A DNA stretch of 64,000 nt from Rhizophagus clarus. Taxonomy: Eukaryota; Glomeromycota; Glomeromycetes; Glomerales; Glomeraceae. Positions 36,300-47,187 of this stretch are shown here, one piece after another. The DNA lies in assembly GCA_015698045.1 (NCBI GenBank), contig BLAL01000242.1:997001-1061000 (forward strand), written 5' to 3'. Made by a program: the position numbers and the translations under genes. Below the pieces are notes generated by a model. The model did no database searches, was not told the origin of the DNA, and saw only the letters and a program-made list of their open reading frames with translations. Position 1 is the first letter of the stretch. Every line of letters starts with the position of its first letter.

Positions 36300-37600
36300 C
36301 ACCGCCCAGAGCATTGGTACTAGGAGATACTTTGCTGATTCAGCATACCATTTGGCATGTGCTGTGTTTTCGTACATTTTCGGTACATTTTCCGTATAAT
36401 ACATGCATGTTTTCCGGATAAAAAGTCGCATTTTGTGTTGTAGTTTTTGACCGGAAACCACGATTTACAGCATATACGGAAAAATATACAGAAACACAAT
36501 ACATACATGCCTTTATCAATTTCAATAATTACAATAACCTCTTTTCCAGTAATATGTTGTTGCATTCGTCGAACTGATGATCATTCCATAAAAAGAGTGG
36601 TTGATCATTTGCATTTTGTTTGTCATATGGCGTAATTATTTAGCTAACATTCTTAATTTTACGTAATCATCAAGAGAACATAAAGTGCGTTCTATAGGTT
36701 TTGAAACTTCTATTAAATCAGAAAAAGAGTAAATTTATTCCTCTCCGGGATTAGAGTTGATATTTATAAATTAATTAGCTAACTTTTTTATAATTTTTTA
36801 TTATTTTTTTTTTTTTGCGAAAAATTCTTTGACAATAGAATATTCTTTTTCCAATGATTCGGTAATTAATACGATCTGAAATTAAAAATTTACAACTTAT
36901 CTTTAACTGGACTATCAGTAAATGGCACAAATAAAAGAAACCTATTAATGACAAAGAAATTACAATAATAACAAAGAGAAATTGGCCCAATAAAAAAAAA
37001 AAATAAAGAAACACTAATAAAAAATAAAATACCAATAATGATGAATAGAAACAAAAGAATCAAAAGAATGAAAGGAATAGAAGGAAATGGAAAGAACGGT
37101 TAAAGAAGGAACAAACGAAAAAGAGGAAATAAGAAACAAAAGAGGATATGAAAAAAATGAAGAAAGTTGAAGAATAATAAAAAAAAAAAATAAGAGGAAT
37201 GAAAAAAAATAAGAGAGATGAAAAATGACAGTAAGGAGCAAAAAAAAAATTGACGATGAGAAACAAAAAATTACAATAAAGAACAATGAAAATAACAAAC
37301 CAACATCTATAAAGAAAGAAAAGAAACGCCGGTTAATATTATTTTAAGAGCAAGAAGGACTGAATAAAAATAATAAGAGGAAAAGTAATATCTCTTTCTC
37401 AATTGTAACATTTAGAGAAGAAAACGAAGTTAGTAAAGGAAAACACAAAAAACACAATAATAAGAAAAAAAATATTGAAAAAGAGAAAACAAAAAATTAC
37501 CTTAGGAAGTCTCAAGAAATGAAAAATGCGTGTTATCAAAAATTAGCATCACCGATTGTGATATGTTACATTTGATCATGAGCTCGTTTTAAACTATTAC
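36300..37600 (+). repeat. dispersed repeat A, copy 3
   Basis: Same series as copy 1, with a foldback between 36370-36425 and 36455-36515 (TTTTCGTACATTTTCGG against ATACGGAAAAATATAC). Long minus frames at 37014-37298 are pyrimidine-tract artefacts of the purine-rich part. Not a gene. Confidence 0.55.
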
Positions 37601-38978
37601 ACAACATTAAATGTCTCTCATTTCCTAAAATTAGCAAATTATTCAAAGTTCGTATTTCTAATTCTAACGCTTTTAATGCGTGACGTATTGGCATGACATA
37701 AAATGCTTTTTTGTTTTTTTTTTTCGTTATCAACGAAACAAATATTTCATTCTCTACATTGCATAGGGCTTATAAGTGGCTTAATTATTATATTCGAATC
37801 ACCTGATTATACATTTCTTAATTTTATTTGTTATTAAATAGAGATTGACAAACAAATTCGCTATATTTTTAATAATGGAACCTTTTAGTCGTGCATGTGA
37901 TTTTAAATAAACCTAAAATATTTTGCAAGAATGATTGACATGTCTTTCCGATGTTGACTATTTTGATTATTTCCATCTTTTATTTCATTTTATTTTATTT
38001 CTATAAATGATAGTAAAAATTTTATATACAGTAGTATTATGCACTACGCTTTCTCCATATGGTGATGAAATTTCAATTAAATTAACAACACAAATCATTT
38101 TACTTAATATAAGCATTGAAATATTACTTTAATCCGCAAAAATGTTTCATCTCTAATTGTGTCGAAAATGCAATTTGACAAACCAAGATTTCAGCGCCCA
38201 ATTTACGCCACTACTTCGCGGGCATTTCCGGTGTCGATGTTTATATACCAATATCTAAAGATGATTGTAATGTAACCTACTAATCGAAAATAAGAAGTGT
38301 TGCCCTAATATTTATTGGAATTTCCTCATTGTGACTTTGAAAATAACATGTTCTTGGAAATTTTTTTGCATATCTTTCGTATCATTAAATATTGTTTTCT
38401 TATCTGTTATTATCAATATTACCAAATGAAGCACAGTATGCAGGAGAGCATAACCGATAGATACCAATAATTTTGCATATTAAACTATATAGTTATGGAA
38501 TGGCAAATTATTATCGCTCTTGTTTTACGAAAGTGTTCGTTAAGTCGCATTTTTATTTATGTTTGCATAATACAGAGATATGATTTGTAGATAAGCTTAT
38601 AATGTTAAAAGTAAAACGGGTAAATTTGTCAAACAATAATAAAATTTATACGAAAAATATAGAGAAATAATGACTTTTCTAATATCTTACTGAATGCCAT
38701 GTTATGCGGAAAAAACAAAGTAAATATAGTTTTATAATTAATTATAAACGTTAAACTAAATTCATTATTATGAGTAAATTCTATCTAGAATCCATAATTT
38801 AATCATAATCATAATCATATTTTTTTTTTTTTGGTTCATAACATATAATATCACATTAATGGTTGTGTTTTTTACTTATATTTTGAAACTTAACTAAATC
38901 TAACTAATTCAATAAATAGAATAATAAAAGATAACCTTAAACAATAGTGAGGAGAGATGTTAAAAATTAATTTAATCT

Positions 38979-39377
38979 TCATTTATCTTCATTTTTATCG
39001 AAAGGATTGCTATGATCATTAACAAAGATGTTATTGTTGGAATTTTGAGTCGTGAAGCGTGCTAGCTTTTGTAATTCGTCTAATGTGAAGTTTGATAAAT
39101 CATATTCGAGTTCACAGGGAGTATTATTCAAAGTAAATGTTGCATTGAATATAGATAATTCGGGTTGCTTCTTTGGACGGTTTTTAAAATTATTAATAAT
39201 TTCTTCAATTTTGTTTATTTTATTAGAAAGTAAATTAACACAATCGATTGTGTCTTTACAATCTGAGCACGATTTTGAATATTTCCCCCTAGTTCTCCTT
39301 TTATTATCATTGCTTAAGTTAATTATTTGAACATACGACGGTTCGAATGTTCTTTGTTCATAATTCTTTGACGACAT
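38979..39377 (-). CDS. small CxxC family protein, form A, 132 aa
   Basis: Unknown function. The start at 39377 (MSSKNYEQRTFEPSYVQI) fits the family; the frame is open 12 nt further to 39389. Order: YVQIINL, basic KRRTRGKYSK, CSDCKDTIDC, helix SNKINKIEEIINNFKN, FNATFTLNN, PCELEYDLSNFTLDELQKL, N-rich tail with NPFDKNED. It is intact and more complete than its partner at 30408-30731. Its upstream 430-bp region, including the promoter and first codons, is present in two further partial tandem copies. Confidence 0.7.
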   Translation of the reverse strand: MSSKNYEQRTFEPSYVQIINLSNDNKRRTRGKYSKSCSDCKDTIDCVNLLSNKINKIEEIINNFKNRPKKQPELSIFNATFTLNNTPCELEYDLSNFTLDELQKLARFTTQNSNNNIFVNDHSNPFDKNEDK

Positions 39378-39599
39378 GTTTTTAAACAATAATTAATTCG
39401 ACAGAAATGTTAATCATCTTATCGAATTCATATAAACTTATCGAAGTGTCACAGTACATTCTATTTTTCTCCAAGTTCGGAGCTTGCCGTCGAATTGCTA
39501 GTAGCCACATTAAATTATTTGTTTGTTGGTTCGTAGCGATTTCACAACATAATTAATTTAACACTTTAGCCGAACTAAACAGATAAGAATAATCATCCA

Positions 39600-39745
39600 A
39601 TTATGCTTACTTAAATTAACACAGCCGAGCGTGTCTTTACAATCGGAGCACGATTTTGAAAGTTCTCCTTCTATTATCATTGCTTAAGTTAATTATTTGA
39701 GCATAGACGGTTCGAATGTCTTTGATCATAATTCTTTGACGACAT
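39600..39745 (-). pseudogene. tandem partial 5' copy of the small CxxC family (unit 2)
   Basis: ATG at 39745 begins the MSSK segment, followed by damaged sequence with TFEP..YAQIINLSNDN and a broken cysteine segment (CGATTGTAAAGACACG on minus). It ends at the LLSNK position, as do the other tandem units. The flank upstream repeats that of the 38979-39377 gene. Confidence 0.65.
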
Positions 39746-40039
39746 AGAAAATGTTTATAAACAATAATAAATTTGACGGAAATGTTAATCATACCGAATT
39801 CATATAAATTTATCGAAATGTTACAGTACATTCTATTTTTCTTTCAAGCACGGAGCTTTCCGTTATCTAATCGCTAGTAATTAATTATAGCCACACTAAA
39901 TTGTTCGTTTATTGGTTCGTATAGCGATTTCACAACATAATTTGATATTTTAACCGAACTAAACAGGTAAAAAATAATCAATCATGATATATCATATTAG
40001 TATACATTAATTCATATGATTGTTCCTACAATTTTTTGT

Positions 40040-40188
40040 TTAATTTATTAAAAAGTAAATTAACACAGCCGAGCGTGTCTTTACAATCGGAGCACGATTT
40101 TGAATATTTTCTCTAGTTCTCCTTCTATTATCATCGCTTAAGTTAATTATTTGCGCATAGAAGTTCGAATGTTCTTCTTTGACGACAT
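40040..40188 (-). pseudogene. tandem partial 5' copy of the small CxxC family (unit 3)
   Basis: ATG at 40188 starts MSSKK-like sequence with several deletions, followed by NYLSDDN-like and CSDCKDT-like remnants and LLFNK near 40045-40060. Same boundaries as unit 2, about 440 bp further out. Confidence 0.6.
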
Positions 40189-40536
40189 AGAAAATGTTTA
40201 TAAACAATAATAAATTTGATACATCTTACCGAATTCATATAAATTTATCAGTACGTTCTATTTTTCTTCAAGTGCGGAGCTTTCCGTTATCGAATCGCTA
40301 GTAATTAATTATAGCCACATTAAATTGTTCGTTTATTGGTTCGTATAGCGCTTTCACAACATAATTTAACACTAAACAGATAAAAAATCATTCATACTAT
40401 ATCATATTAGTATACATTAATTCATTGGAAAGTTCAAAAGCATAAGTTCGTTCTTACAATTTTTTATAGCATTAAGTAACTAAGATGACATTTTATATAC
40501 TGTATTTCATTAAATATAACTAAATTCAAATTAGTA

Positions 40537-40787
40537 CGACCTCTGCACGTCATTCCACATAAATCCAATTTTATAGTTCCGAAAACCCGGAATTTTCTGA
40601 ATAATTATGCAGAGAAGGGTCGATTATTAGATTTCCGGGGGAAATTTCTAGGTCTCTCTCAAAAAAAAAAAAAAAAAAAAAAAAAATAAGAGTATTACAC
40701 CAAGTTTAAATTGAATCCATCGGAAATCATTCAATTAATTTCCGAGAATTACAAATTCTTCCTTTTAGGGGTGTCATGCAGGGGTCG
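40537..40787. mobile_element. 251-bp MITE with CGACCTCTGCACG ends
   Basis: CGACCTCTGCACG (40537-40549) and CATGCAGGGGTCG (40775-40787) are inverted over 13 bp with two mismatches. The interior includes a poly-A tract and CAATTAATTTCCGAGAATT, shared with 3048-3290. TA precedes the left end and CA follows the right, a possible degraded TA duplication. No ORF. It sits just outside the large inverted repeat. Confidence 0.65.
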
Positions 40788-43432
40788 CACTGTTTGAAGA
40801 CAACGATAAATAATATTATTCTTAAATGATATAAAAAAAATGGGTATCATATAAATTAACATTTTCAACTATTATATACTTGCAATAACTCACTAATATA
40901 GTCCAAGTTAAAGTACTCAAATTTGAAGTACTGACATTGCTGACCTATAAATATTTTGATGATCTTTGACGCAAAAACTTTATTTTTACAACAAATTTTT
41001 AAGTTCACTTCTATACAATAATAATAGAATCGTCCAGCCTCATAAATTTCTTTGTTTCAAATGTTTCTTAATTATTTACTGTTGTAACACAATATTTGTT
41101 TTCTCTATCTATAAATGGGTTAATATAGCAACAATAATAAATCCAATTTATGTGGCGTACATATCGTTAACTAATAAAACTAATTCATAGCTGGTAACAG
41201 AAAAAAAAAAATTTTCGACGATACAATTGGCTAAAGAGATCTTATCAATATTTAAAAAAAAGAGTTATCGGAATAATAACTGTCACCGTTTACTAACAGA
41301 GTATAGAATGTGTGACCATTATAGGATTATTTGTTTAACTTAGTGTACTTGTTATACGTCAATGATATCAATGAACTGCGGATCATTTTCATTTAAATAT
41401 GTCATCACAAAATTTCTGTAATCCTATTTTTATTTATTTTATTTAGTCATTCTTTTTTTTGCTATTATATTAATACTTGAACTCATAAATACTAGATTCG
41501 TTCGGATATTTCAATCCAAGTTTGTTTTTATTTTAACAAGTCAATATAATAACAAGTTAAGTTAAATTATCAAAGATAAGTTCAAAATACACCATAATAT
41601 AAGATAAATTAGAACATCAAAAATATTGTCAGATATTAAAAAGAACATTTATTTATGTAATCTTAATAATAGTTTATTTTTATTGATATAATAACTTGTA
41701 TTCCAAACTTTAATTGTAAGGGATTGTTTTGTAACTGTTTTGTATTCAAGATCCACATCGGAGGAGATCCAAAAAGAAAAAGAAAATAATAAAATGTTAA
41801 TAACCGTCTCATTAAATTAATAAAAATTAAACTGATGCTCGCCTCCAAAGATCCAAAAACCAAGCCGAAAATAAAAAATGAACTGTTAGTAAAGTAAAAA
41901 AAAGTAAAAACAAAAAAATCTAGTTTGCTTTACCCTTTAAGTTCGCTAATAATATTCATTCGTTTTGCTTATGGAAATCAGAAAATCAGATATTTTAATA
42001 TTTGACATTGACTTTATATCGAGTAGCTTTCCACGCAACTAAAGTGAACCAAAAGATCTGTTTAATAATTCAAAATCCAAAAAAAGAGGTCATTTCTGCA
42101 CCAAAATTCTACGCGTTCGAAGACCTTTTTTTCATTGGTACTGGCTACCGTAGGTTCTTTCGGTTTTTGTTTAGATTAAACATCGCAGGCTATCTAAAAA
42201 AAAAAATAAGAAAAAAAAACCAAAACGGTAGTAACGTTTTGATAGAATAAATAAATCCAAAAAAAAAAAAAATATTTCCAGATTATCTCACTAAGATTCT
42301 ACATGTCTAAGGAACCGAAGAACAATCACTTAAAAAAAGAACCGTTAGAAACCAATCGTTAAGATAAAAAAAAAGAAAAAAAAATGAGAAACTTGCTGAA
42401 CCAAAAGAACCACCTAGAAAAGAAAAAAAAAAATGGATCACTAGAAACGTTTACATCAGGAATTTTTTTCCGTTTGAAATCATGATGGATTTCCACGTCA
42501 AATATGTGTAGTTCCAATATATTCCGAATACCCTGTGACGAAACACGTGTTATTTTCCATGTAATATCCATGTAGGAAATATGGAATCTGAGTGGAATTA
42601 CATGGACCGATCTATCTATTATCAAATTGACACGTCACAAGATTTTATTGAAAAAGTATACAAGGAAAATAAATAACCCAAGAAAAAATTAAAATTAAAA
42701 TCGAAAGTTTAATTTTATGTAGAATATATTACTAGTTCATATCGCTTAAAAAATATCATTACACTAGATTTTAATTATATACGAAAATTTAATTTTATTA
42801 TAGTATTTAAAAAAAATATTACATAAACTGAAGTTTAAATCTTACAATATGGATTCTCTAATAATAAACATAAAATTTTCGTTGCTTATTTGTCGTTTGG
42901 AGGTTAGAGAAGAAAGACTACTGAATATACAATTTTATTTTATGGAAATGTAAGTTCAAAAATATATTAGACTTACTGTATTGCTCTAAAGTTTAATTTG
43001 TCTAATTGATTGGTATTCGCAAGTCTAAATTACTATCACTATTTTAATTATATGTTCATTGAATAATAATGCGTAAATATAATAAATTTATTTATGTGGT
43101 TTTTATTTTTTATGAGCTTATATTCAGTCGGTGGTAAATAAGCCCGAAAATACAATATATAAACATAATTTTATTTAAAAAAATACCGTAAAAGAATCTT
43201 AGAAAGTACGCCATGTGCTTGTGATTTATAAGAAAAATATTTTTTTTTCGCATCTTGAAACTTAACTCTATATCGATAAAATAATAAAGGAATAAGACGG
43301 AATTTAAAGTATAAAACCTCTAGAGGTTAATTTTAAGAAACATTAATCATGTCGATATGTCAATTAAATAATAAAGGGATACTAAGACGAAATTTGAAGT
43401 ATTAAAACTATAGAAGATTTAGTATTCGATCG
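40788..43432. other. intergenic, no supported gene
   Basis: A purine-rich stretch with repeated GAACC words at 42290-42440 creates long frames in both directions (82-88 codons) without coding character. CACGTG at 42544. The rest is AT-rich. Confidence 0.4.
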
Positions 43433-43580
43433 AAAAATATCATTAATTTATCATTTTTCCAGAAGAATTGTTTTATTATTGCAATTGTAATTGCAAAATT
43501 TGCCAATTTTTGTAAATTTTCTAACGTAAATGAGAGAAGTCGTATTCAAGCTCGCAAGGAATACTTATTCGAACAAATAA
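43433..43580 (-). pseudogene. tandem 3' partial copy of the small CxxC family (unit 3)
   Basis: On minus it reads a PCELEYDFS-like segment, then LENLQKLANF and an N-rich end with SGKND-like residues, in broken frame. Only the C-terminal module is present. It lies downstream of unit 2 and of the intact gene at 43712-44083, in the same orientation. Confidence 0.6.
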
Positions 43581-43599
43581 ATATATTTAATTATCATTA

Positions 43600-43690
43600 T
43601 TTTATTATTGTAATTTTGAGTTGTAAAATTTGCCAATTTTTGTAAATTTTCTAAAGTGAATTGAGATAAATCGTATCTATCATTTGAAGT
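43600..43690 (-). pseudogene. tandem 3' partial copy of the small CxxC family (unit 2)
   Basis: On minus it reads RYDLSQFTLENLQKLANFTT and QNYNNKIM-like sequence. Nothing upstream of the YDLS segment is left. Together with unit 3 it shows repeated duplication of the 3' end only. Confidence 0.6.
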
Positions 43691-43711
43691 CTTTAGATTG
43701 AAGAAATATCA

Positions 43712-44083
43712 TTAATTATCATTTTTTCCAGAACAATTATTTTTATTATTATTGCAATTTTCAGTTGTAAACTTGGCCAATTTTTGTAAATCTACTAAAG
43801 AGAAAGATGATAAGTCGTATTCAAACTCGCAAGGGATACCATTTAACGTAAATTCACTGTGGAATACGGAAATTTTTTTGGTATTCTTTTTATGTAGATC
43901 TTTATGAAAATTGTTGACTAACTCTTCCAATTTATTTATTTTATTGGAAAAGAAATCGACACATTCCTTTGTTTCTTTGCAATCAGGACAAGGTTTTTGT
44001 GGCTTTTTTCTGGTGTGGATGCTGTTGTTATTGAGACGAGTTTTTTGGACATACGGTATTTTTTGTTTATATTTTTTTGACAT
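43712..44083 (-). CDS. small CxxC family protein, form A, 123 aa
   Basis: Unknown function. The start at 44083 (MSKKYKQKIPYVQKTRL) matches relatives, although the frame stays open to 44251 through a lysine-rich artefact of a poly-T tract. Order: PYVQKT, basic HTRKKPQK, CPDCKETKEC, helix SNKINKLEELVNNFHKD, FHSEFTLNG, PCEFEYDLSSFSLVDLQKL, then an N-rich tail ending SGKNDN. Intact. Two 3' fragments of the same gene type follow immediately downstream. Confidence 0.7.
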   Translation of the reverse strand: MSKKYKQKIPYVQKTRLNNNSIHTRKKPQKPCPDCKETKECVDFFSNKINKLEELVNNFHKDLHKKNTKKISVFHSEFTLNGIPCEFEYDLSSFSLVDLQKLAKFTTENCNNNKNNCSGKNDN

Positions 44084-44361
44084 TATTCGGAAATAATTAA
44101 GGTAAAGATTTTTCCAAAATATGTATATATGTCTTGAATTTTTTTTTTTTCTTTTTCTTTTTTTTTGTTTTTTATATTTTTGCATCGAATAAACCGTATA
44201 TTTATAATGTTGATAATGATAAGGTGGTTTGCCGATCAATTTTGCGTGCATGTTTGTGCATGTATTGGCTGATTAATATAACCCATAAATGTAGATCTTT
44301 TTATATCTACTACCCGAAAATTACCTTACCTGTATTAGAATCCCAAGACTAAAATCCAGCA

Positions 44362-45127
44362 TCACCATTAAAATTTCACTATCACGTGACTTGTGTGGCG
44401 TGATCAGCCTTACTAATTTATTTGTTTATTGCAATAAAATTCTCTCTCTTCCCAGTCTCTCTCCCCTCTTGTCATCATATTATAATGTTTTCTAAAGTCT
44501 ATTAAACAATAAAAAATTAAATACTTTTGAAAAGCTTGAGTATAGAAACTTATTATAAAGCTATAACCAATTTTTATTTGCAAATAAACGCGTTTTTTAG
44601 AGATTTTGCCATACAAATTGGAATATTTTAGTTAAATGAGTAACTAAAGAGAATTATTTAATAAGTATGGAAACACTTATATATTAGTTTTTTTTATTAG
44701 TATTTTTTAAATATTTGTGAAAATATAGATGTTTTTAAGAAAATACATTTGTTTTTATTTTTATAGCGTGATTTAAGGATTTTGGTTAAATGAAATAGGT
44801 TTAGGTATCTTAAACAAAGTTGTTCAGCTGGTATGAAAATATCTGCATATTATATTATTGTGCAAGAATAGAGTAATTGGTATTTTTTTACAATAATGTA
44901 TTTGAAAATTATTTTCCTTATTAAATTCAATGAACAAATTAAACAAATAAATAAACATTATTTTTAAAGTGTAAATGAAGTTATTCTTTAAATATTTATT
45001 ATAAAGAAAAATAATAAAATAATTTTGTTTATAATAACATCAAAATTATTTCTGCTCCGCTATTTTTTGTTTTTTTTTTAAAATTCAAACGCCACAAAAA
45101 ATCACGTGATAGTGAATTTTATGGTGA
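44362..45127. mobile_element. 766-bp element with about 40-bp terminal inverted repeats carrying CACGTG
   Basis: The left end 44362-44401 (TCACCATTAAAATTTCACTA, then TCACGTGA and TGTGGCGT) and the inverted right end 45089-45127 match over about 40 bp with small gaps. Both ends contain TCACGTGA. Similar words CTAAAATCCAGCA and CTAAAATCAGCA flank the two sides and may be remnants of a target duplication or of a longer element. The interior is AT-rich without a transposase, so it is non-autonomous. Confidence 0.7.
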
Positions 45128-46641
45128 GTTCCTAAAATCAGCAGTGATCACGTGATATCCACATAACTCTACTGGAAAATGAGAATTTATATCTAAACAA
45201 TATAAGCTATTCAATAACAATATTGTATATAAAGTATATTTAAACTAGAAAATTGATTTAGTTTTCGGCACTTTCCCGGATCAACTGATTAAATTTGATT
45301 CCCGATATAATTAGCTACCTTCAGATAGTGCCGAATGAGTGATTTATCCAGTGTAACCATCTGGCTTTTTAAAGTCTATTCATAATAGCCTGATACACAT
45401 GATATTATAGTAAAAGATTGTATAGAAAATTTTTTCTGCAGTTTTTTGGCTTTTGGTAAAATTTTCTCTTTTTTTTTTTTTTTTTTTTTTTGTAAAATGT
45501 TAATTAGGATATCGGCTTCAATTTATTTTTATTCTATTTATTTATTTATTTATTTTTGGGTAAACTATTCATCACACAAGTATCACACATACGATTTACA
45601 TTACTTTATTACGTGATTTATTGTCTAAAATTTTTGTAGATTTGTTTAGATTTTTATAACTTCTTTATTAATCATTAATATGTTTTTAACCAAAAAAAAT
45701 AAATAAATCAAAGAAACAAAGAAATGTATAAAAGAAATATAAAACTAGGGAAACGGAAACCGTTGAGAGTCCGGAGCAAAATATTTATTTTAATGCGTTA
45801 CATTTAGCGTATTGCAATTTTATTTTTATTTTTGTTTACTAATGTAGCACAAAAATTTAAGTGACGTAACGTGTGCGGACAAATGGATATCGCCACGTGA
45901 CCTTAATTAATCATCACCTTTCATAAACATATATAGTCCTTCGCTTCGCTCCAGACAATAAGTGTAAAGTAACGGATATGAGTATAGAGAAACGTAAAAA
46001 TTGGTGTAGAGGAACAAAAAAAAAAATAAGGGGTGTAAAGAAATGAAAAAAAATAATAAATGTAGAGAAACAATAAAAGTGACACAAGGGACGGAAAATG
46101 TATCAAAGGAACGAGGTGTGAAAGAATAAATGTTAATGGAATAAAAAAAAATAAAAGTATAATGGAACGAAAAAATAACTGTTAATGGAGCGAAAAAAAT
46201 AAGTGTAATGGAACAAAAAAAGTGAGTGTAATGAAACGAGAAGAATGTGTAGAAAAACGAATGGAAAATGGAAAGAAATGGTAAAAAAATTTTGTTAGTG
46301 TTATTCTAAAGCAAAAAAGCAGTAGGAAAAAATAATAAGGAACCGGAGGAGTTATTGTGCCTTAATTATTTGTTCTATTATCCATTACTCCTTAGTTTTC
46401 TACGACCTTAGATCAGGAACCTTGAGTAGTTTAGAAACGAATAACAGAGAAATCTAAAGCAAATAAATAAATAAATAACTAAGTTAGCAGCCAAATTTTA
46501 AATAATAAATTGTGGCCATGATTTATTCATTAGAAGCTTCTTTTCAATATACACCATTATATTGATTTAAACCAACTTAATAGTCCCAGTATGAAGCAAT
46601 GGGTGACTGCAGTATGATAATAATAATTTATATTTAGTATA
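45128..46641. other. intergenic, no gene seen
   Basis: It includes a T run (45470-45492), CACGTG at 45149 and 45894, and a purine-rich tract with repeated GTGTAATGGAACGA-like words (46110-46260) that looks like a decayed tandem repeat of about 30 bp. Confidence 0.45.
45878..45952 (-). repeat. dispersed repeat, copy 2 (partner 18980-19060)
   Basis: On minus it begins GGAGCGAAGCGAAGGACTAT, continues with ATATGTTTATGAA, and ends GGTCACGTGGCGATATCCAT. Same order as copy 1 with about the same spacing, CACGTG included. Confidence 0.6.
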
Positions 46642-46768
46642 TTATGGTCTTTTAAATGAGCAGAATGATAGAACTGGTCCTTGGGTTGGGAAGTTATTTA
46701 CAAAGACCATAAGAGTTTGCAGTCTTTTCGGTCCGGTCTTTTTGGTCTTAAGAATGAAAAGACCATAA
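46642..46768. mobile_element. 127-bp foldback element with TTATGGTCTTTT ends
   Basis: TTATGGTCTTTT (46642-46653) and AAAAGACCATAA (46757-46768) are perfect inverted copies. The interior repeats AAAGACCATAAG and TTTTTGGTCTTA in both directions. No ORF. MITE-like; superfamily unknown. Confidence 0.55.
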
Positions 46769-46920
46769 GTCCCGAGACCGAGTGACCATCTTTACTTCTA
46801 ACGCATCTACAATTTTCATTGTAACATTGTCCGTGTATCTCAACCTGAAAGTTTCCCGATCTTTGTTGTATTCATAAACTCCAATAACTCCTACAATTTA
46901 TTTTATTACCTGTCGTTGCT

Positions 46921-47187
46921 GCAATTACTGTTGCTGGATCAGGTTCTTCACCAAACAATGCATCAACATTAGTCAGTAGAGATATTCATAATACTCGTGA
47001 TCAGCTTTGTCAAAAAAAGTTAGCAGGAAGTACTCCTGCTCAGGCTCTTATAGATGAGCTTAAAGAAGGTGATTTTATTTATGAGTATGAATGTGATAAC
47101 ATGTCATTGAAGCGCATCACCAATTCGTTGTTCTACTATCGTAATCCGGTTTTTTACATTTTGATTGCTAATTTTTTTGTTTCGTAG
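46921..47187 (+). pseudogene. MULE/FAR1-related transposase fragment
   Basis: An open frame without an ATG reads ASTLVSRDIHNTRDQLCQKK, AGSTPAQALIDELKEGDFIY and EYECDNM before decaying. The pattern of a D-(I/L)-x-N-x-R segment, TP-x-QALID-L, then D-F-I-Y-x-(Y/F) is typical of the region ahead of the catalytic domain of MULE/FAR1-like transposases, which are abundant in these fungi. The catalytic DDE part is not found downstream. A relic. Confidence 0.55.

Larger units (their letters stand above)
36300..40470. repeat. right arm of the large inverted repeat (partner 29.58-32.95 kb)
   Basis: It holds repeat A copy 3 (about 36300-37600), noncoding sequence, the family gene at 38979-39377 (minus) and two tandem 5' partial copies (39600-39745, 40040-40188). 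Strong matches to the left arm include GCTAGTAGCCACATTAAATT-type and TTCGTAGCGATTTCACAACA words read in reverse. The outer end shares CATATTAGTATACATTAATT with 29.6 kb in reverse. Confidence 0.7.

Noticed and set aside
36198..36565. Three overlapping minus-strand frames of 61-87 codons
   Set aside because: They overlap in different frames within the foldback part of repeat A, and the other repeat copies do not keep any of them open.
37014..37298. 94-codon minus-strand frame, and similar frames at 28825-29106 and 36775-37035
   Set aside because: They arise from the purine-rich strand of repeat A and read as F/S/L-rich artefacts, with no start or conserved pattern between repeat copies.
42002..42625. 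82-codon plus frame and 88-codon minus frame
   Set aside because: Low-complexity lysine/phenylalanine sequence from purine-rich DNA, no homologous pattern recognised, no splice context.
43712..44251. Longer 179-aa version of the 43.7 kb family gene
   Set aside because: The extra 56 codons are lysine-rich products of a poly-T tract; relatives all start at the MSK/MSS position, 44083.
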